Shown one piece after another: positions 52,765 to 62,211 of a stretch of 64,000 nt of DNA (the stretch's first letter is position 1; each line of letters starts with the position of its first letter). The stretch is from assembly GCA_944326815.1 (NCBI GenBank), contig CALVFI010000009.1, positions 1 to 64,000 on the forward strand, read 5' to 3'. The notes beneath the pieces are model-generated. The model was not told the DNA's origin. It saw nothing but the letters and a program-made list of their open reading frames with translations, and made no database searches. Origin of the DNA: an uncultured Rikenellaceae bacterium (GTDB lineage Bacteria > Bacteroidota > Bacteroidia > Bacteroidales > Rikenellaceae). The position numbers and the translations under genes are program-made.

Positions 52765-54339
52765 TCAATACACTTTGTTCTGCGGGTCGAACTCCGTCCA
52801 GCCCTGCATCCAGTTGTCGCTGGCATCTTTGAAGGCGCCGGCATAGCCATTGCCGCTTGCATCGAATCCGTCGGGTACGGTGAAGGCGGCGTTCACTGCG
52901 GGGCTGCCGACCTCCGGGGCGTAACTCTGGTTGGGGTTGATGGAATAGTCGCTGTTGATGCTCACAGGGTTAGCCAGATTTAGACCGTCGATCGTGGCGA
53001 GTACGCTGTTGCTGCGGGAGGCTTCGAGCACGTAGTTGTGCGAGAAGGAGAGTTCCGTGGCACTTTCGTTCGAGCCGTCGGTGCAAAGGCGGTCTTTCCA
53101 CGACTTGTTTTTGTCGCTTCCGAGGATGCATTTGGCCGTTGTTGTGTGGTCGAATGCGGAAGCATTGACATCGTAGCCGCCGAAGAGAACATTTTTAAGG
53201 GTTGCCCCGTTCTCGGTAGCTGCAGCCTGCGTTGCCGAACCTTTGTCGTTCTCAATGATGACCCCTACGGGATAGCCGGCGATGACGGCATTCTGAAGGG
53301 TGATGCGGGAGTTGCGACGGATCTGTACACCTGCCTGATATTGTCCCGTACGGGAGCCGTTGTTGGGGAAGAGACCTCCTCCGTTGATGTATACGTCGCT
53401 GCCCGTGATGCCGGCTTTGTTGAAGAAGTCGTTGTGCTGACCAACCGGACCGATGAGCGTTACGTTGCAGAATTGAGCTGTCGTGTAGGGCTCTTCCGTG
53501 GAGCCGTCGGCATTGTTGTCAGATTCGAAACCGTTCGAAACAGACTGGTCGGCGATTTGGGGATGACGTACACCGAGCAGGAATTGTAACTTGCCGGAGA
53601 AACCGTTGTCCGTGTCGAAATCGTCGTCCCAACCGTGGTAGGCTACGAGATATTTCCCATTGACCGTACCCCCGAACCATTCGAAACTGTCGTCGTTCGA
53701 GTAGGATACCTGCAGGTGGTCGATTTTCGTGCCGCTGCCGATTGAGCCGAACGTGATACCGTTGATCTCCTGGTCGGTCTGGAACGGATAACCGGCAAAC
53801 TCTACTCGAACGTATTGCAGCTCCCCGGAGTTGTCGGCGTCGTTCTGCCCACCGTGTTTCGTGCGCGGACCACCTTCAATTTGCATCGTTCCTTTGTTGT
53901 TCTTGGCGCGGCCGCAGAGAATCAGACCTCCCCAGTCGCCCGGGCGACGTGATCCGGGAGCCTCTTCCGAAGTGAAGACGATGGGCTTTTGGGCTGTTCC
54001 CGTGGCATGAATCTGAGCTCCCGGTTCGATGATCAGAGCGGCTTTGGTCTGTTTGTCGCCGAAGAGTACGGTGCCGGCGGGAATTGTGATCGAAGAGCCG
54101 TCGGTGATGTAGATCCAACCTTTGATCAGGTATTTTTTCGAGGCATCGAGGGTAATGTCTCCTTGGAAAGGATAGTGTTGGTCGCCGTTCCCCAAAGCGA
54201 TGAGATTCGGGTCGTCGGTTGCGTAAGTCAGTGTGGTGTAAACTGTTTCACCACCATCTCCGCCGCCATTGTCGTCGTTTGAGCATCCGGTTGCCAGCAG
54301 GGCAGAGAAGAGTGCCAGCGTCATCAAAATCTTTTTCAT
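52765..54339 (-). CDS. Beta-helix-like lipoprotein paired with a TonB receptor
   Basis: 524 residues with lipobox LATGC (Cys19) and a Gly/Asp-rich linker after it. The body has short repeated strands typical of a right-handed beta helix (ITIPAGTVLFGDKQTKAALII, then PIVFTSEE, GDWGGLILCGRAKN). A very acidic block DDSFEWFGGTVNGKYLVAYHGWDDDFDTDNGF could bind calcium. It is not a SusD-type protein (no TPR repeats). It lies 31 bases after the TonB receptor gene and probably forms its surface partner. Databases may carry misleading names for this family; function unknown. Confidence 0.72.
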   Translation of the reverse strand: MKKILMTLALFSALLATGCSNDDNGGGDGGETVYTTLTYATDDPNLIALGNGDQHYPFQGDITLDASKKYLIKGWIYITDGSSITIPAGTVLFGDKQTKAALIIEPGAQIHATGTAQKPIVFTSEEAPGSRRPGDWGGLILCGRAKNNKGTMQIEGGPRTKHGGQNDADNSGELQYVRVEFAGYPFQTDQEINGITFGSIGSGTKIDHLQVSYSNDDSFEWFGGTVNGKYLVAYHGWDDDFDTDNGFSGKLQFLLGVRHPQIADQSVSNGFESDNNADGSTEEPYTTAQFCNVTLIGPVGQHNDFFNKAGITGSDVYINGGGLFPNNGSRTGQYQAGVQIRRNSRITLQNAVIAGYPVGVIIENDKGSATQAAATENGATLKNVLFGGYDVNASAFDHTTTAKCILGSDKNKSWKDRLCTDGSNESATELSFSHNYVLEASRSNSVLATIDGLNLANPVSINSDYSINPNQSYAPEVGSPAVNAAFTVPDGFDASGNGYAGAFKDASDNWMQGWTEFDPQNKVY

Positions 54340-54370
54340 ACTTTTATATATTAAAAATAGGTTAAACTGT

Positions 54371-57211
54371 TTAGAATGTTGCGGTAAGCGTAAAAGAGAG
54401 AGAGCGTCCGGGTTTGTAGGACTTTGTGACCTGCTCCCGGCGGTGCTTGTTGCCTTCGGAGTCGATGAAAGTCGGGAATTGGCGGAACTCTACCCGTTGA
54501 GCGAAGATGTCGCGTACGGATGCTTTGATCTCGAAAACTTTCGATAATCGCTGCGAGAGTGTAAGGTCCATGGCATCGCGGGGCAATTCATACATGTCGG
54601 GAATGTCGTTGTTGATGCTCTCGCCCGTACCAGTCTGTACACGGCCGATACCCACGATGCGTTTGCCGATTCGGTTATAGAGAACTGCGGCCGAAAAACC
54701 GATCTTCTCGAGTTGATAGAAGAGCCCTGCATTGATGAGATAGGGCGACTGTCCCTGCATGGGGCGGTCGTGTTCGAGACTCTCTTTGTCGAACTTCACC
54801 TGACTTTTGATCCATGTGGCATTGAGCGACAGCATGAAGTTCTTCAGCCCCATGAAAGCGAGATCCTTTCTCAGGTCGAGTTCGGCACCGTAGCTGTAGG
54901 CGGAGGCTGCATTTTGGAAGGAGTAGATGTAGGAGCCTCCACCGTCGGTGTAGGTCCATTCGATTGGATTCTTGAAGTGCTTGTAGAATAGCGCCACGGA
55001 GAGTATCTCCCCACTGGAGGGGTAGAGTTCGTAGCGTAGGTCGAGATTCTGGATGACGGCCTGTTTTAGATCGGGATTTCCCATCACCAACGAAAACATG
55101 TCAAAATCCATGTAGGTCGATGGCGATAGCTCTCGGAACTCCTGTCGGTTGACCGACATGCCATAGGCCAGACGCAGAAGAGCTTTCGAGGTGAACGAAT
55201 AGGTCGCGTTCATCGAGGGAAGCAGGTTGGTGTAGGTGTAGTTGCGCTGGCGGGTGCGGAAGTCGACTTCCGACGGATAGCTGGTGATCGAGGTATTGAA
55301 GTGTTCGAGCCGGGCTCCGGCATAGACGTTCACCTGCCCCAGAGGAAGGTTGATGGCGGCATAGGCTGCAGCGAGGTAGTTGTCGGCCGAATAGTTGTCG
55401 CCGTTGAGGCTCTCATCCTGAACGTGGATTTTGTCGATGCCCATATTGCCCGGGACCATAATCTGTTCGGTGGGCAGGGCTGCAAATCCATCGGGCAGGT
55501 TTTGTTCCGTATTCCATTTGTATTTGAAAGCTCTCGTATCGTATTGACGAGTCTTGTATTCGCCATAGAGGCCGGTTCTGAGTTCCGGGGCGAAATCACC
55601 TCCTTTGTTGAAGGTGTGGACCAGGTTGGCTGCCGCCGAGGCCAGATGTTCGTCCAACTTGATGAAGTCGCGCGAGATGCTCGACTGATAGATTTCGTAG
55701 TCCGTGATGCCATTACTTTCGTCGTTCTGTCGTTCTACCCGTCGGCGATCCGGCTGACGACGATTGCTGTAGCTGTAGGCAGCGTTCCAGTCGATGTGTG
55801 AGGCTCCTGTTTCGTGGTTGCCGGCAAATTGTCCGGTATAGGAGGTGCGCGATGCATAGAGATATTCCTCCTGGAACTGCTCGTAATAGCCGCTGGCTAC
55901 GTGATAGCCCTCCCGATCGGTGTAGCGATTGCGTCCGAGTTGATTGAAAATGTTGCGGAATTCGTAACGTGAGGTGGTACCACCTTGGGCTTGAGGAGTC
56001 AGCGATAGATTGAGCATGGCTCCGAGTCGTACGTCGTTGGCATATTGGTTGTCGGTGTATTTGTAGAGGTAGACTTTCTGGTCGTTTTGGTTGTCGTAAA
56101 TGCCGAACCGGGAGTTCTCCATGTCGAGCAGGCTCTTATTGGTGTTGCTGTAGTTGAGAGCGGCTACGATGCCGTAGCGGTTGCCCTCTTTGTCGGTAAG
56201 CCGGCGGTTGTAGGCCAGGGTGAGTTTCTGATCGGGCAGCGGTTTGCCTGTTTTGATGCGCCAGTCCGTGTTGAATCCGCTCTTCGAAACGCGATCTACG
56301 AGTGCATTGTCGGCATTGTCCATGCGATGGGGAACCGTTGACCGCAGGGCGCGTTTTCCGTTGTCGAAACCGAGAAAATCCGTGCTGCTTCCGGGGTTGC
56401 GCTTGAAATCGTGGAAATGGGTCTCGGTATTGAATCCGGTACTGTAACTGACAGAGAAGGCATCTTTATCCGGGAGGATTTTTGTCCGGATTTGAACGAA
56501 ACCGCCCGCAAAATCACCGGGTAATTCTGGAACGGGGGATTTGACAATCATCATGTTCTCGATTTGGGATCCGGGAATGATATCGAAAGAGAAACTCCGT
56601 GTATCTGCCTCGCTGCTCGGAATGGCGGCACCGTTGATCCAGACGTTGTTGTAGCGTTGGGCCAATCCTCGGACAATGACGAATTTGTCATCAATGACCG
56701 ATATGCCGGGAATGCGACGCACCACCTCGGAGGCATCTTTGTCTTGTGTGCGGGCGATGAATTGACCCGATACGCCGCTGGCAACCATGCGCGATTCGCG
56801 CATTTGACCGATTAGCCCGGCATCGGTCCCAACCGGACGGGAGGCTACGACAACGATATTCTCCAGTTGACTTACCTCTTCGACCAATTTTACATCAAGC
56901 ACCAGTTCCTGGCCTGCTTTGAGTGAAAGCATCTCCGAGATGAAAGTTTTGTAGGTCAACATGGATATATTCAGTTGGTAGGGGCCGGGGGTAAGGTTCG
57001 ATAATAGAAAATTGCCTGCGCTATCGGTAGCTACACCCTTATTGGTGCCGCTGATAATGACACTGGCTCCCGGGATACCTTGTCCTGTGCCCGCATCGGT
57101 CACGCGGCCGCGAATGGCTCCTGTTTTAGTCTGGGCTTCGAGAGACCAGGGTGTGATAAACAAGATGAAAAGAACTGCAAAGAGTAAAAAGAAAGGTGAA
57201 ACTTTTGTCAT
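54371..57211 (-). CDS. TonB-dependent outer-membrane receptor
   Basis: 946 residues from the ATG at 57209-57211, which begins the signal peptide (MTKVSPFFLLFAVLFILF). A carboxypeptidase-regulatory-like beta-sandwich (about 32-115: GAIRGRVTDAGTGQGIPGASVIISGTNKGVATDSAGNF split over several strands) is followed by a plug domain (about 125-240, VVRRIPGISVIDDKFVIVRGLAQRYNNVWINGA) and a 22-strand barrel ending in SLSFTLTATF. It takes up a large or scarce ligand across the outer membrane, powered by TonB-ExbBD. It lacks a SusD partner; a beta-helix-like lipoprotein follows. Ligand unknown. Confidence 0.92.
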   Translation of the reverse strand: MTKVSPFFLLFAVLFILFITPWSLEAQTKTGAIRGRVTDAGTGQGIPGASVIISGTNKGVATDSAGNFLLSNLTPGPYQLNISMLTYKTFISEMLSLKAGQELVLDVKLVEEVSQLENIVVVASRPVGTDAGLIGQMRESRMVASGVSGQFIARTQDKDASEVVRRIPGISVIDDKFVIVRGLAQRYNNVWINGAAIPSSEADTRSFSFDIIPGSQIENMMIVKSPVPELPGDFAGGFVQIRTKILPDKDAFSVSYSTGFNTETHFHDFKRNPGSSTDFLGFDNGKRALRSTVPHRMDNADNALVDRVSKSGFNTDWRIKTGKPLPDQKLTLAYNRRLTDKEGNRYGIVAALNYSNTNKSLLDMENSRFGIYDNQNDQKVYLYKYTDNQYANDVRLGAMLNLSLTPQAQGGTTSRYEFRNIFNQLGRNRYTDREGYHVASGYYEQFQEEYLYASRTSYTGQFAGNHETGASHIDWNAAYSYSNRRQPDRRRVERQNDESNGITDYEIYQSSISRDFIKLDEHLASAAANLVHTFNKGGDFAPELRTGLYGEYKTRQYDTRAFKYKWNTEQNLPDGFAALPTEQIMVPGNMGIDKIHVQDESLNGDNYSADNYLAAAYAAINLPLGQVNVYAGARLEHFNTSITSYPSEVDFRTRQRNYTYTNLLPSMNATYSFTSKALLRLAYGMSVNRQEFRELSPSTYMDFDMFSLVMGNPDLKQAVIQNLDLRYELYPSSGEILSVALFYKHFKNPIEWTYTDGGGSYIYSFQNAASAYSYGAELDLRKDLAFMGLKNFMLSLNATWIKSQVKFDKESLEHDRPMQGQSPYLINAGLFYQLEKIGFSAAVLYNRIGKRIVGIGRVQTGTGESINNDIPDMYELPRDAMDLTLSQRLSKVFEIKASVRDIFAQRVEFRQFPTFIDSEGNKHRREQVTKSYKPGRSLSFTLTATF

Positions 57212-57242
57212 CGTCTGTGATTTAACTTGATTTTTACGAGGG

Positions 57243-57250
57243 CAAAAGTA
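57243..57250 (-). promoter_or_regulatory. Possible -7 element before the TonB receptor gene
   Basis: Minus-strand TACTTTTG, 32 bases before the ATG; no -33 partner at standard spacing. Confidence 0.35.
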
Positions 57251-57352
57251 TCGCTCCGAGGTTGCCCTGAGGTTAAGCAAGGCCTATTTGATTCTTAACT
57301 TTCCATTGCGGAAATATTAACTGTATTAATCCATTGTTAACGGAACTATGGA

Positions 57353-57384
57353 TTTGAGAATGAACGGAAAAATGTGTTACTTTG
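57353..57384 (+). promoter_or_regulatory. Promoter of grpE-dnaJ
   Basis: TTTG (57353-57356) and TTACTTTG (57377-57384, one mismatch to TAnnTTTG) are 20 bases apart, 70 bases before the grpE ATG. No palindrome like the one at dnaK is seen. Confidence 0.5.
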
Positions 57385-57454
57385 CACTTTCGCCAGTTCT
57401 GGTCGCTTGGTATACTATTTGATTGAAAGAGATAAAAAGAAAATTCATAAAGAT

Positions 57455-58114
57455 ATGCTGAAGAATAAATCTAAACAACAAATGTCTAATAAAGAGGTTG
57501 TTGCATCGGAAAAGGAGGTTGCTTCCGAAGAGAACCGTACGCAGGGCGCCGGAACGTCATGTGTCAATGTGTCAGACGATGCCGAGGAGGAGGTTGCCAA
57601 ATCGGCAGAAGTGGCAGACGTCGACGAGACAACTGATAAAGAGGTCGCAGGAGATGAGGACCTGAAGAGCGAGGTGGAGAAACTCTCTGCGGAGTGCGCT
57701 GAATGGCGGGATAAATATCTGCGCCTTTCTGCGGAGTTCGACAACTATCGCAAACGGACTCTTAAAGAGAAGATGGATTTGATCGCCTCTGGCGGAGAGG
57801 ATGTGATCAAAGCATTGTTGCCTGTAATGGATGATATAGACCGTGCGTTGGCTGCTATGACCGATGCCAAGGATGTGGAGGCGGTACGCAAGGGTGTCGA
57901 GCTGATTTCGCAGAAGTTGTTGGATATGTTGCATGGTAAGGGGCTCAGCGAAATCGAAGCGCTCGGTCAGGAACTCGATACCGACCTGCATGAGGCGGTG
58001 GCCAAATTTGCAGCCGGAGAGGAGAAGAAAGGTAAAATCATTGACGTAGTGCAGAAAGGATATAAACTGAAAGATAAGGTAGTGCGTTACGCCAAAGTTG
58101 TTGTAGGAGAGTAA
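57455..58114 (+). CDS. grpE: Nucleotide exchange factor GrpE
   Basis: 219 residues from the ATG at 57455; a longer in-frame start would lie inside the promoter. An acidic, disordered N-terminus (1-65) is followed by a coiled coil (about 70-110, AEWRDKYLRLSAEFDNYRKRT) and a C-terminal beta-rich head ending KIIDVVQKGYKLKDKVVRYAKVVVGE, the GrpE signature. It releases ADP from DnaK. It lies three bases before dnaJ; dnaK itself is 30 kb away. Confidence 0.97.
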   Translation: MLKNKSKQQMSNKEVVASEKEVASEENRTQGAGTSCVNVSDDAEEEVAKSAEVADVDETTDKEVAGDEDLKSEVEKLSAECAEWRDKYLRLSAEFDNYRKRTLKEKMDLIASGGEDVIKALLPVMDDIDRALAAMTDAKDVEAVRKGVELISQKLLDMLHGKGLSEIEALGQELDTDLHEAVAKFAAGEEKKGKIIDVVQKGYKLKDKVVRYAKVVVGE

Positions 58115-58117
58115 GGT

Positions 58118-59278
58118 ATGGCAAAGAGAGATTATTACGAGGTGCTTGGGGTATCGCGTGATGCGTCTGCCGATGAGATCAAGAAGGCTTATCGTCAGGC
58201 TGCCATCAAGTACCATCCTGATAAAAATCCCGGTGATAAGGAGGCCGAGGAGAAGTTTAAAGAGGCTGCCGAGGCTTACGATGTGTTGAGTACTCCCGAG
58301 AAGAAGGCCCGTTATGATCAATTCGGTCATGAGGGGATGAACGGTGCGGGTGGCTTCGGTGGAGGCGGCTTCAGCGGAGGCGGCTTCACCATGGAGGATA
58401 TCTTCCGTAATTTCGGTGATATTTTCGGCGGTAGCTTCGGCGGCGGTTTCAGCGGTTTCGGCGGCGGTGGCAGCACGGGACAACGGGTCAACCGCGGGTC
58501 GGATCTTCGTGTAAAGGTAAAACTTTCCCTGAAAGAGATTGCGGAAGGGACCGTTAAGAAGCTTAAGATCAATAAACTGATTGCATGCGATAAATGTCAT
58601 GGAACCGGGGCGAAGGACGGGACCGCATTCTCTACCTGTTCCCGCTGCGGTGGCTCGGGCTATGTGACTGAGGTGGTCAATACCTTCTTCGGACGTACTC
58701 AGACCACGGGGGTCTGTCCGCAGTGTCACGGTACGGGAAAAATGATCTCTACGCCTTGCGATAAGTGTCACGGCGAGGGTGTTGTGAAGGGCTCGGAAGT
58801 GGTCGAGATCAAGATTCCCGCCGGAGTAGGCGAGGGAATGCAACTCTCTGTCAGCGGCAAGGGAAATGCAGCGCTTCATGGTGGTGTCAACGGAGATCTG
58901 CTCGTATTGATCGAAGAGGAGAAACATCCTGAATTGGAGCGCGACGGGAATGACCTGCTGTATAATCTGAATATTACCGTTCCTACGGCACTGCTCGGCG
59001 GATCGGTCGAGATCCCGACCATTGACGGACGAGCCAAGGTGAAGATCGAACCGGGGACTCAGGCGGGGCAGGTGTTGCGTCTCAAGGGTAAAGGTATCCC
59101 CGATATTAATGGCTATGGTCGGGGCGATATTCTGGCGGTTGTGGACATCTCCGTGCCTTCGCATTTGTCATCGGCCGAAAAGAAACTCGTCGAGCAGCTG
59201 GCCGAGAGTCCTTCGTTTGCCAAAGCCGAAAAGAAGAGGCAGAATATCTTTGACCGGATGCGCAGTTTTTTCCAGTAG
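58118..59278 (+). CDS. dnaJ: Chaperone DnaJ (Hsp40)
   Basis: 386 residues. J domain 1-70 with HPD at 33-35; Gly/Phe-rich region (about 75-128); zinc domain with four CxxCxGxG repeats ([36 protein letters not shown]); C-terminal substrate-binding domains with [11 protein letters not shown] and [18 protein letters not shown]. It delivers substrates to DnaK and stimulates its ATPase. Second gene of the grpE-dnaJ unit. Confidence 0.98.
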   Translation: MAKRDYYEVLGVSRDASADEIKKAYRQAAIKYHPDKNPGDKEAEEKFKEAAEAYDVLSTPEKKARYDQFGHEGMNGAGGFGGGGFSGGGFTMEDIFRNFGDIFGGSFGGGFSGFGGGGSTGQRVNRGSDLRVKVKLSLKEIAEGTVKKLKINKLIACDKCHGTGAKDGTAFSTCSRCGGSGYVTEVVNTFFGRTQTTGVCPQCHGTGKMISTPCDKCHGEGVVKGSEVVEIKIPAGVGEGMQLSVSGKGNAALHGGVNGDLLVLIEEEKHPELERDGNDLLYNLNITVPTALLGGSVEIPTIDGRAKVKIEPGTQAGQVLRLKGKGIPDINGYGRGDILAVVDISVPSHLSSAEKKLVEQLAESPSFAKAEKKRQNIFDRMRSFFQ

Positions 59279-59304
59279 TCTCTTCGGAAAGAGGATAAAA
59301 AACG

Positions 59305-59312
59305 TATCTTTG
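59305..59312 (+). promoter_or_regulatory. Possible -7 element before the small membrane protein / mutL unit
   Basis: TATCTTTG, 22 bases before the ATG at 59334; -33 partner weak. Confidence 0.4.
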
Positions 59313-59333
59313 TAAATCTATAAATCGACGATT

Positions 59334-59624
59334 ATGCTGGGATTCGGAGTTTTCAGACGTAAACCTCGCCAATTCGAGTACAGACCACGATATTATGATC
59401 CGGAACAGGAGGCGCGTGAGCAGCGTCGCCGTGAACTATTCGGCGATCCGGCGGATGAGGAGCATAAGGAGGATTACAAACCGGGAGAGTATATCCGGCG
59501 TGATATGTTGGCCCGTCGCGGAATTGGCCAGCGTGGTCGTCGAACGAAAAAGCCCAGTGCCATGATGGCTGTATTTGCCTTACTGTGCCTTTTCGCCTTG
59601 TTGCTTTGGATCTTTTTAACCTGA
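59334..59624 (+). CDS. Small C-terminally anchored membrane protein
   Basis: 96 residues. A basic and aromatic start (MLGFGVFRRKPRQFEYRPRYY) and a highly charged middle rich in Arg and Glu are followed by one membrane helix at the C-terminus (about 76-95, MMAVFALLCLFALLLWIFLT). The soluble part should face the cytoplasm as a tail-anchored protein. I do not recognise a named family, though similar ORFs are common just before mutL in Bacteroidales. It ends seven bases before mutL, so it is probably co-transcribed with it. Confidence 0.75.
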   Translation: MLGFGVFRRKPRQFEYRPRYYDPEQEAREQRRRELFGDPADEEHKEDYKPGEYIRRDMLARRGIGQRGRRTKKPSAMMAVFALLCLFALLLWIFLT

Positions 59625-59631
59625 ATCGTGC

Positions 59632-61503
59632 ATGGCTGACCGAATAAAATTGCTGCCTGACGCTGTCGCCAATCAGATTGCTGCGGGAGAGGTCGTGAAC
59701 CGTCCCTCCTCCGTGGTGAAAGAGATGATGGAGAATGCAGTGGATGCCGGTGCACGGAATATTACGGTCAATTTTCGTGATGGCGGGCGTGCCTTGATCC
59801 AGATTGTCGACGATGGCTGCGGTATGTCTCCTTCCGATGCACGGCTTGCTTTCGACAAACATGCTACCAGCAAAATCCGTGACGTGGAGGATATTTATCA
59901 TCTCTCCACGTTTGGTTTTCGGGGAGAGGCCCTGGCCTCGATTGCCTCTGTGGCGGAAGTCGAGTTGCGTACCCGTACGGCGGAGGATGAACTCGGTACA
60001 CGTGTGGAGATTGCCGGGGGGCGATTCCTCTCGCAACAACCGGTGCAGGCTGCGGTGGGATCGCAGTTCATGGTTAAGAATCTGTTCTATAATGTGCCGG
60101 CGCGCCGTCGGTTTCTCGAGAAAAGTTCGTCGGAATCGCGACATATTGTGGCCGAGTATCAACGGGTAGCGTTGTGTCATCCGGAGGTGGCATTCAATCT
60201 GTACGATAATGATACGCTGGTTTCACAGCTTCCGGCTTCCGGGTTGCGGCAGCGTGTGGTAGGGGTGATCGGCAAGAACATCAGCAAACAGTTGCTCGAT
60301 GTCGGCACGGAAACCTCGATTGTGACCATTACCGGGTTCGTGGGGCGTCCTGCGTCGGCTCGTCAAACCAATAAGGAGCAGTTTCTTTTTGTGAATGGAC
60401 GCTATTTCAAAAGCACTTATTTCCAGAAGGCGATTGTCTCCGCCTATGAGAAACTGATACCGGTCAATGCTCAACCTTCGTTTTTTCTTTACCTGACTAT
60501 CGATCCGGAGCGTATCGATGTGAATGTCCATCCACAGAAGACTGAGGTGAAGTTCGCCGATGGACAGCAGATATGGCAAATACTTCATGCCGCTGTGCGT
60601 GAATCGCTGGCCAAGTCGGGCGCTGTACCTCCGATGGATTTCGATATGGATGCCTCGGTGGAAATTCCGGTTTACCGGGAAACGACAACCTATAAGATTC
60701 CGGAGATAAAGGCTGATCCGAGTTTTAATCCTTTTGAGCGTTATGGAGATACTGCTGGAACAGAGGTATGCAAAAGTTCTTCGAACCGATTGTCCGATGA
60801 GGGCTTGGTTGTCGGGAGAGAGTTCGACCTTGAAACGGATATTCGTGAGTATTCCGAACAAACGGAAGATCACTCTGTGTTGGATTTTATTGAAGGAGCG
60901 GATTTGGAGCAAGGTCAACTGGGCTTGGATAGAGAGTCTCTTCATGCTGATGTCTTGCCGCTTGGGAACCGTTATGCTGCTGCGGTCATCGACGGCCGGC
61001 TGACTGTGGTCGATTTGCGGCGTGCCTGGGAGGCTGTGCTCTATGATAAATATATGCTGATGCTGGGTAGCGGTAGCTCCGTGAGTCAGCAGTTGCTTTT
61101 TCCCGAGTCGGTCATCCTCTCGATCGATGACTATACGTTGCTTCGTGAACATCTCGATGATTTTGCGGCATGCGGTTTCGACCTTTCGCTCAGTGACGAA
61201 CATACAGTGGTGGTATCCGGTTTGCCGGCCGATCTTGCTGCCGTACCTATCGAAGAGGCCCTTTACGATCTGCTTGATGCGCTGCGAGAGGATATCGGCA
61301 ACCACGAAGAGAAACGACGTAGCCGTCTGGCTGCAATAATGGCCCGCTCCGGTGCGTTATCCAAAACAGATACGCTCTCTCGCGAAGCCATTACATCATT
61401 GTTAAAAACGCTGGAGGACTGTTCGAACCCCAGCTATACCCCTTCCGGCCATGCTGTGATGACGGCTTTTTCGGAAGAGGAGATCAAAAAACGTTTAAAA
61501 TAG
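59632..61503 (+). CDS. mutL: DNA mismatch repair protein MutL
   Basis: 623 residues. The GHKL ATPase domain (1-330) has KEMMENAVDAGARNITV, DDGCGMSPSDARLAFDKHATSKI and TFGFRGEALASIASV. A low-complexity linker (about 370-440) leads to a C-terminal dimerisation domain with VSQQLLFPESVILS and VVVSGLPADL. The place of the endonuclease motif DQHxAxE reads DLRRAW (461-466), so nicking activity is doubtful. MutL couples MutS mismatch recognition to downstream repair. mutS is not in the window. Confidence 0.96.
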   Translation: MADRIKLLPDAVANQIAAGEVVNRPSSVVKEMMENAVDAGARNITVNFRDGGRALIQIVDDGCGMSPSDARLAFDKHATSKIRDVEDIYHLSTFGFRGEALASIASVAEVELRTRTAEDELGTRVEIAGGRFLSQQPVQAAVGSQFMVKNLFYNVPARRRFLEKSSSESRHIVAEYQRVALCHPEVAFNLYDNDTLVSQLPASGLRQRVVGVIGKNISKQLLDVGTETSIVTITGFVGRPASARQTNKEQFLFVNGRYFKSTYFQKAIVSAYEKLIPVNAQPSFFLYLTIDPERIDVNVHPQKTEVKFADGQQIWQILHAAVRESLAKSGAVPPMDFDMDASVEIPVYRETTTYKIPEIKADPSFNPFERYGDTAGTEVCKSSSNRLSDEGLVVGREFDLETDIREYSEQTEDHSVLDFIEGADLEQGQLGLDRESLHADVLPLGNRYAAAVIDGRLTVVDLRRAWEAVLYDKYMLMLGSGSSVSQQLLFPESVILSIDDYTLLREHLDDFAACGFDLSLSDEHTVVVSGLPADLAAVPIEEALYDLLDALREDIGNHEEKRRSRLAAIMARSGALSKTDTLSREAITSLLKTLEDCSNPSYTPSGHAVMTAFSEEEIKKRLK

Positions 61504-61510
61504 AGAACTT

Positions 61511-62203
61511 ATGTTCGGTAGTGGATATTTTACAACGCCTCCTGTCGTTAAAAATCTGATCATTATCAATGTGCTTTTTTATTTGGCGGAGACGATTCTT
61601 CCTGCATCGGCCAGCAATGCGTTGATTTCGCATCTGGCATTGTTCCCGTGGGGAAGCGGCCATTTTGAAGCGTATCAGCTGGTGACCTATATGTTTCTGC
61701 ACGACTGGCAGACGATTACGCACTTGTTTTTCAATATGTTTGCCCTGTGGATGTTTGGGCGCGTACTCGAATATGATTTGGGTAGTAAGCGTTTCCTGAC
61801 CTTTTATATGGTGTCGGGTATCGGGGCCGGTCTGTTGCAACTGCTCGTGAACTGGGGCGAGGTGCAGTATCTCATTGCTCAGGTAGAGTCCGGTGTGGGC
61901 GATCCATCCCTGATGTCGCGAATCTCGGCGCTGATTTCGGCTCCTTCTGTGGGTGCATCGGGGGCGGTGTTCGGCATATTGCTCGGTTTCGGAATGATGC
62001 ATCCCAATAGCGTGATTATGTTGCTTATTCCGCCGATTCCGGTGAAAGCGAAATATTTCGTGATCATTTACGGATTGATAGAACTGTTTTTGGGAGTTTC
62101 AGGACGTGCCTCGGGGGTGGCTCACTTTGCTCACGTGGGCGGTATGCTTTGGGGATTCCTGCTGTTGTGGCTTTGGAAAAGACAAGGTAAAATATACTAT
62201 TGA
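61511..62203 (+). CDS. Rhomboid family intramembrane serine protease
   Basis: 230 residues with six membrane helices. The catalytic serine is Ser150 in GASGAVFG, paired with His207 in VAHFAHVGGMLWG; HLFFNM (71-76) is the conserved block of helix 2. It cuts transmembrane segments inside the inner membrane; substrates cannot be predicted. It lies seven bases after mutL and eight bases before the next gene, continuing the operon. Confidence 0.94.
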   Translation: MFGSGYFTTPPVVKNLIIINVLFYLAETILPASASNALISHLALFPWGSGHFEAYQLVTYMFLHDWQTITHLFFNMFALWMFGRVLEYDLGSKRFLTFYMVSGIGAGLLQLLVNWGEVQYLIAQVESGVGDPSLMSRISALISAPSVGASGAVFGILLGFGMMHPNSVIMLLIPPIPVKAKYFVIIYGLIELFLGVSGRASGVAHFAHVGGMLWGFLLLWLWKRQGKIYY

Positions 62204-62211
62204 GAAAAGAG

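Noticed and set aside
57572-59164. A 530-codon minus-strand ORF antisense to grpE-dnaJ
   Set aside because: Its residues are a mirror of the GC-rich codon pattern of the real genes; it has no recognisable domain, and dnaJ and grpE are unambiguous on the other strand.
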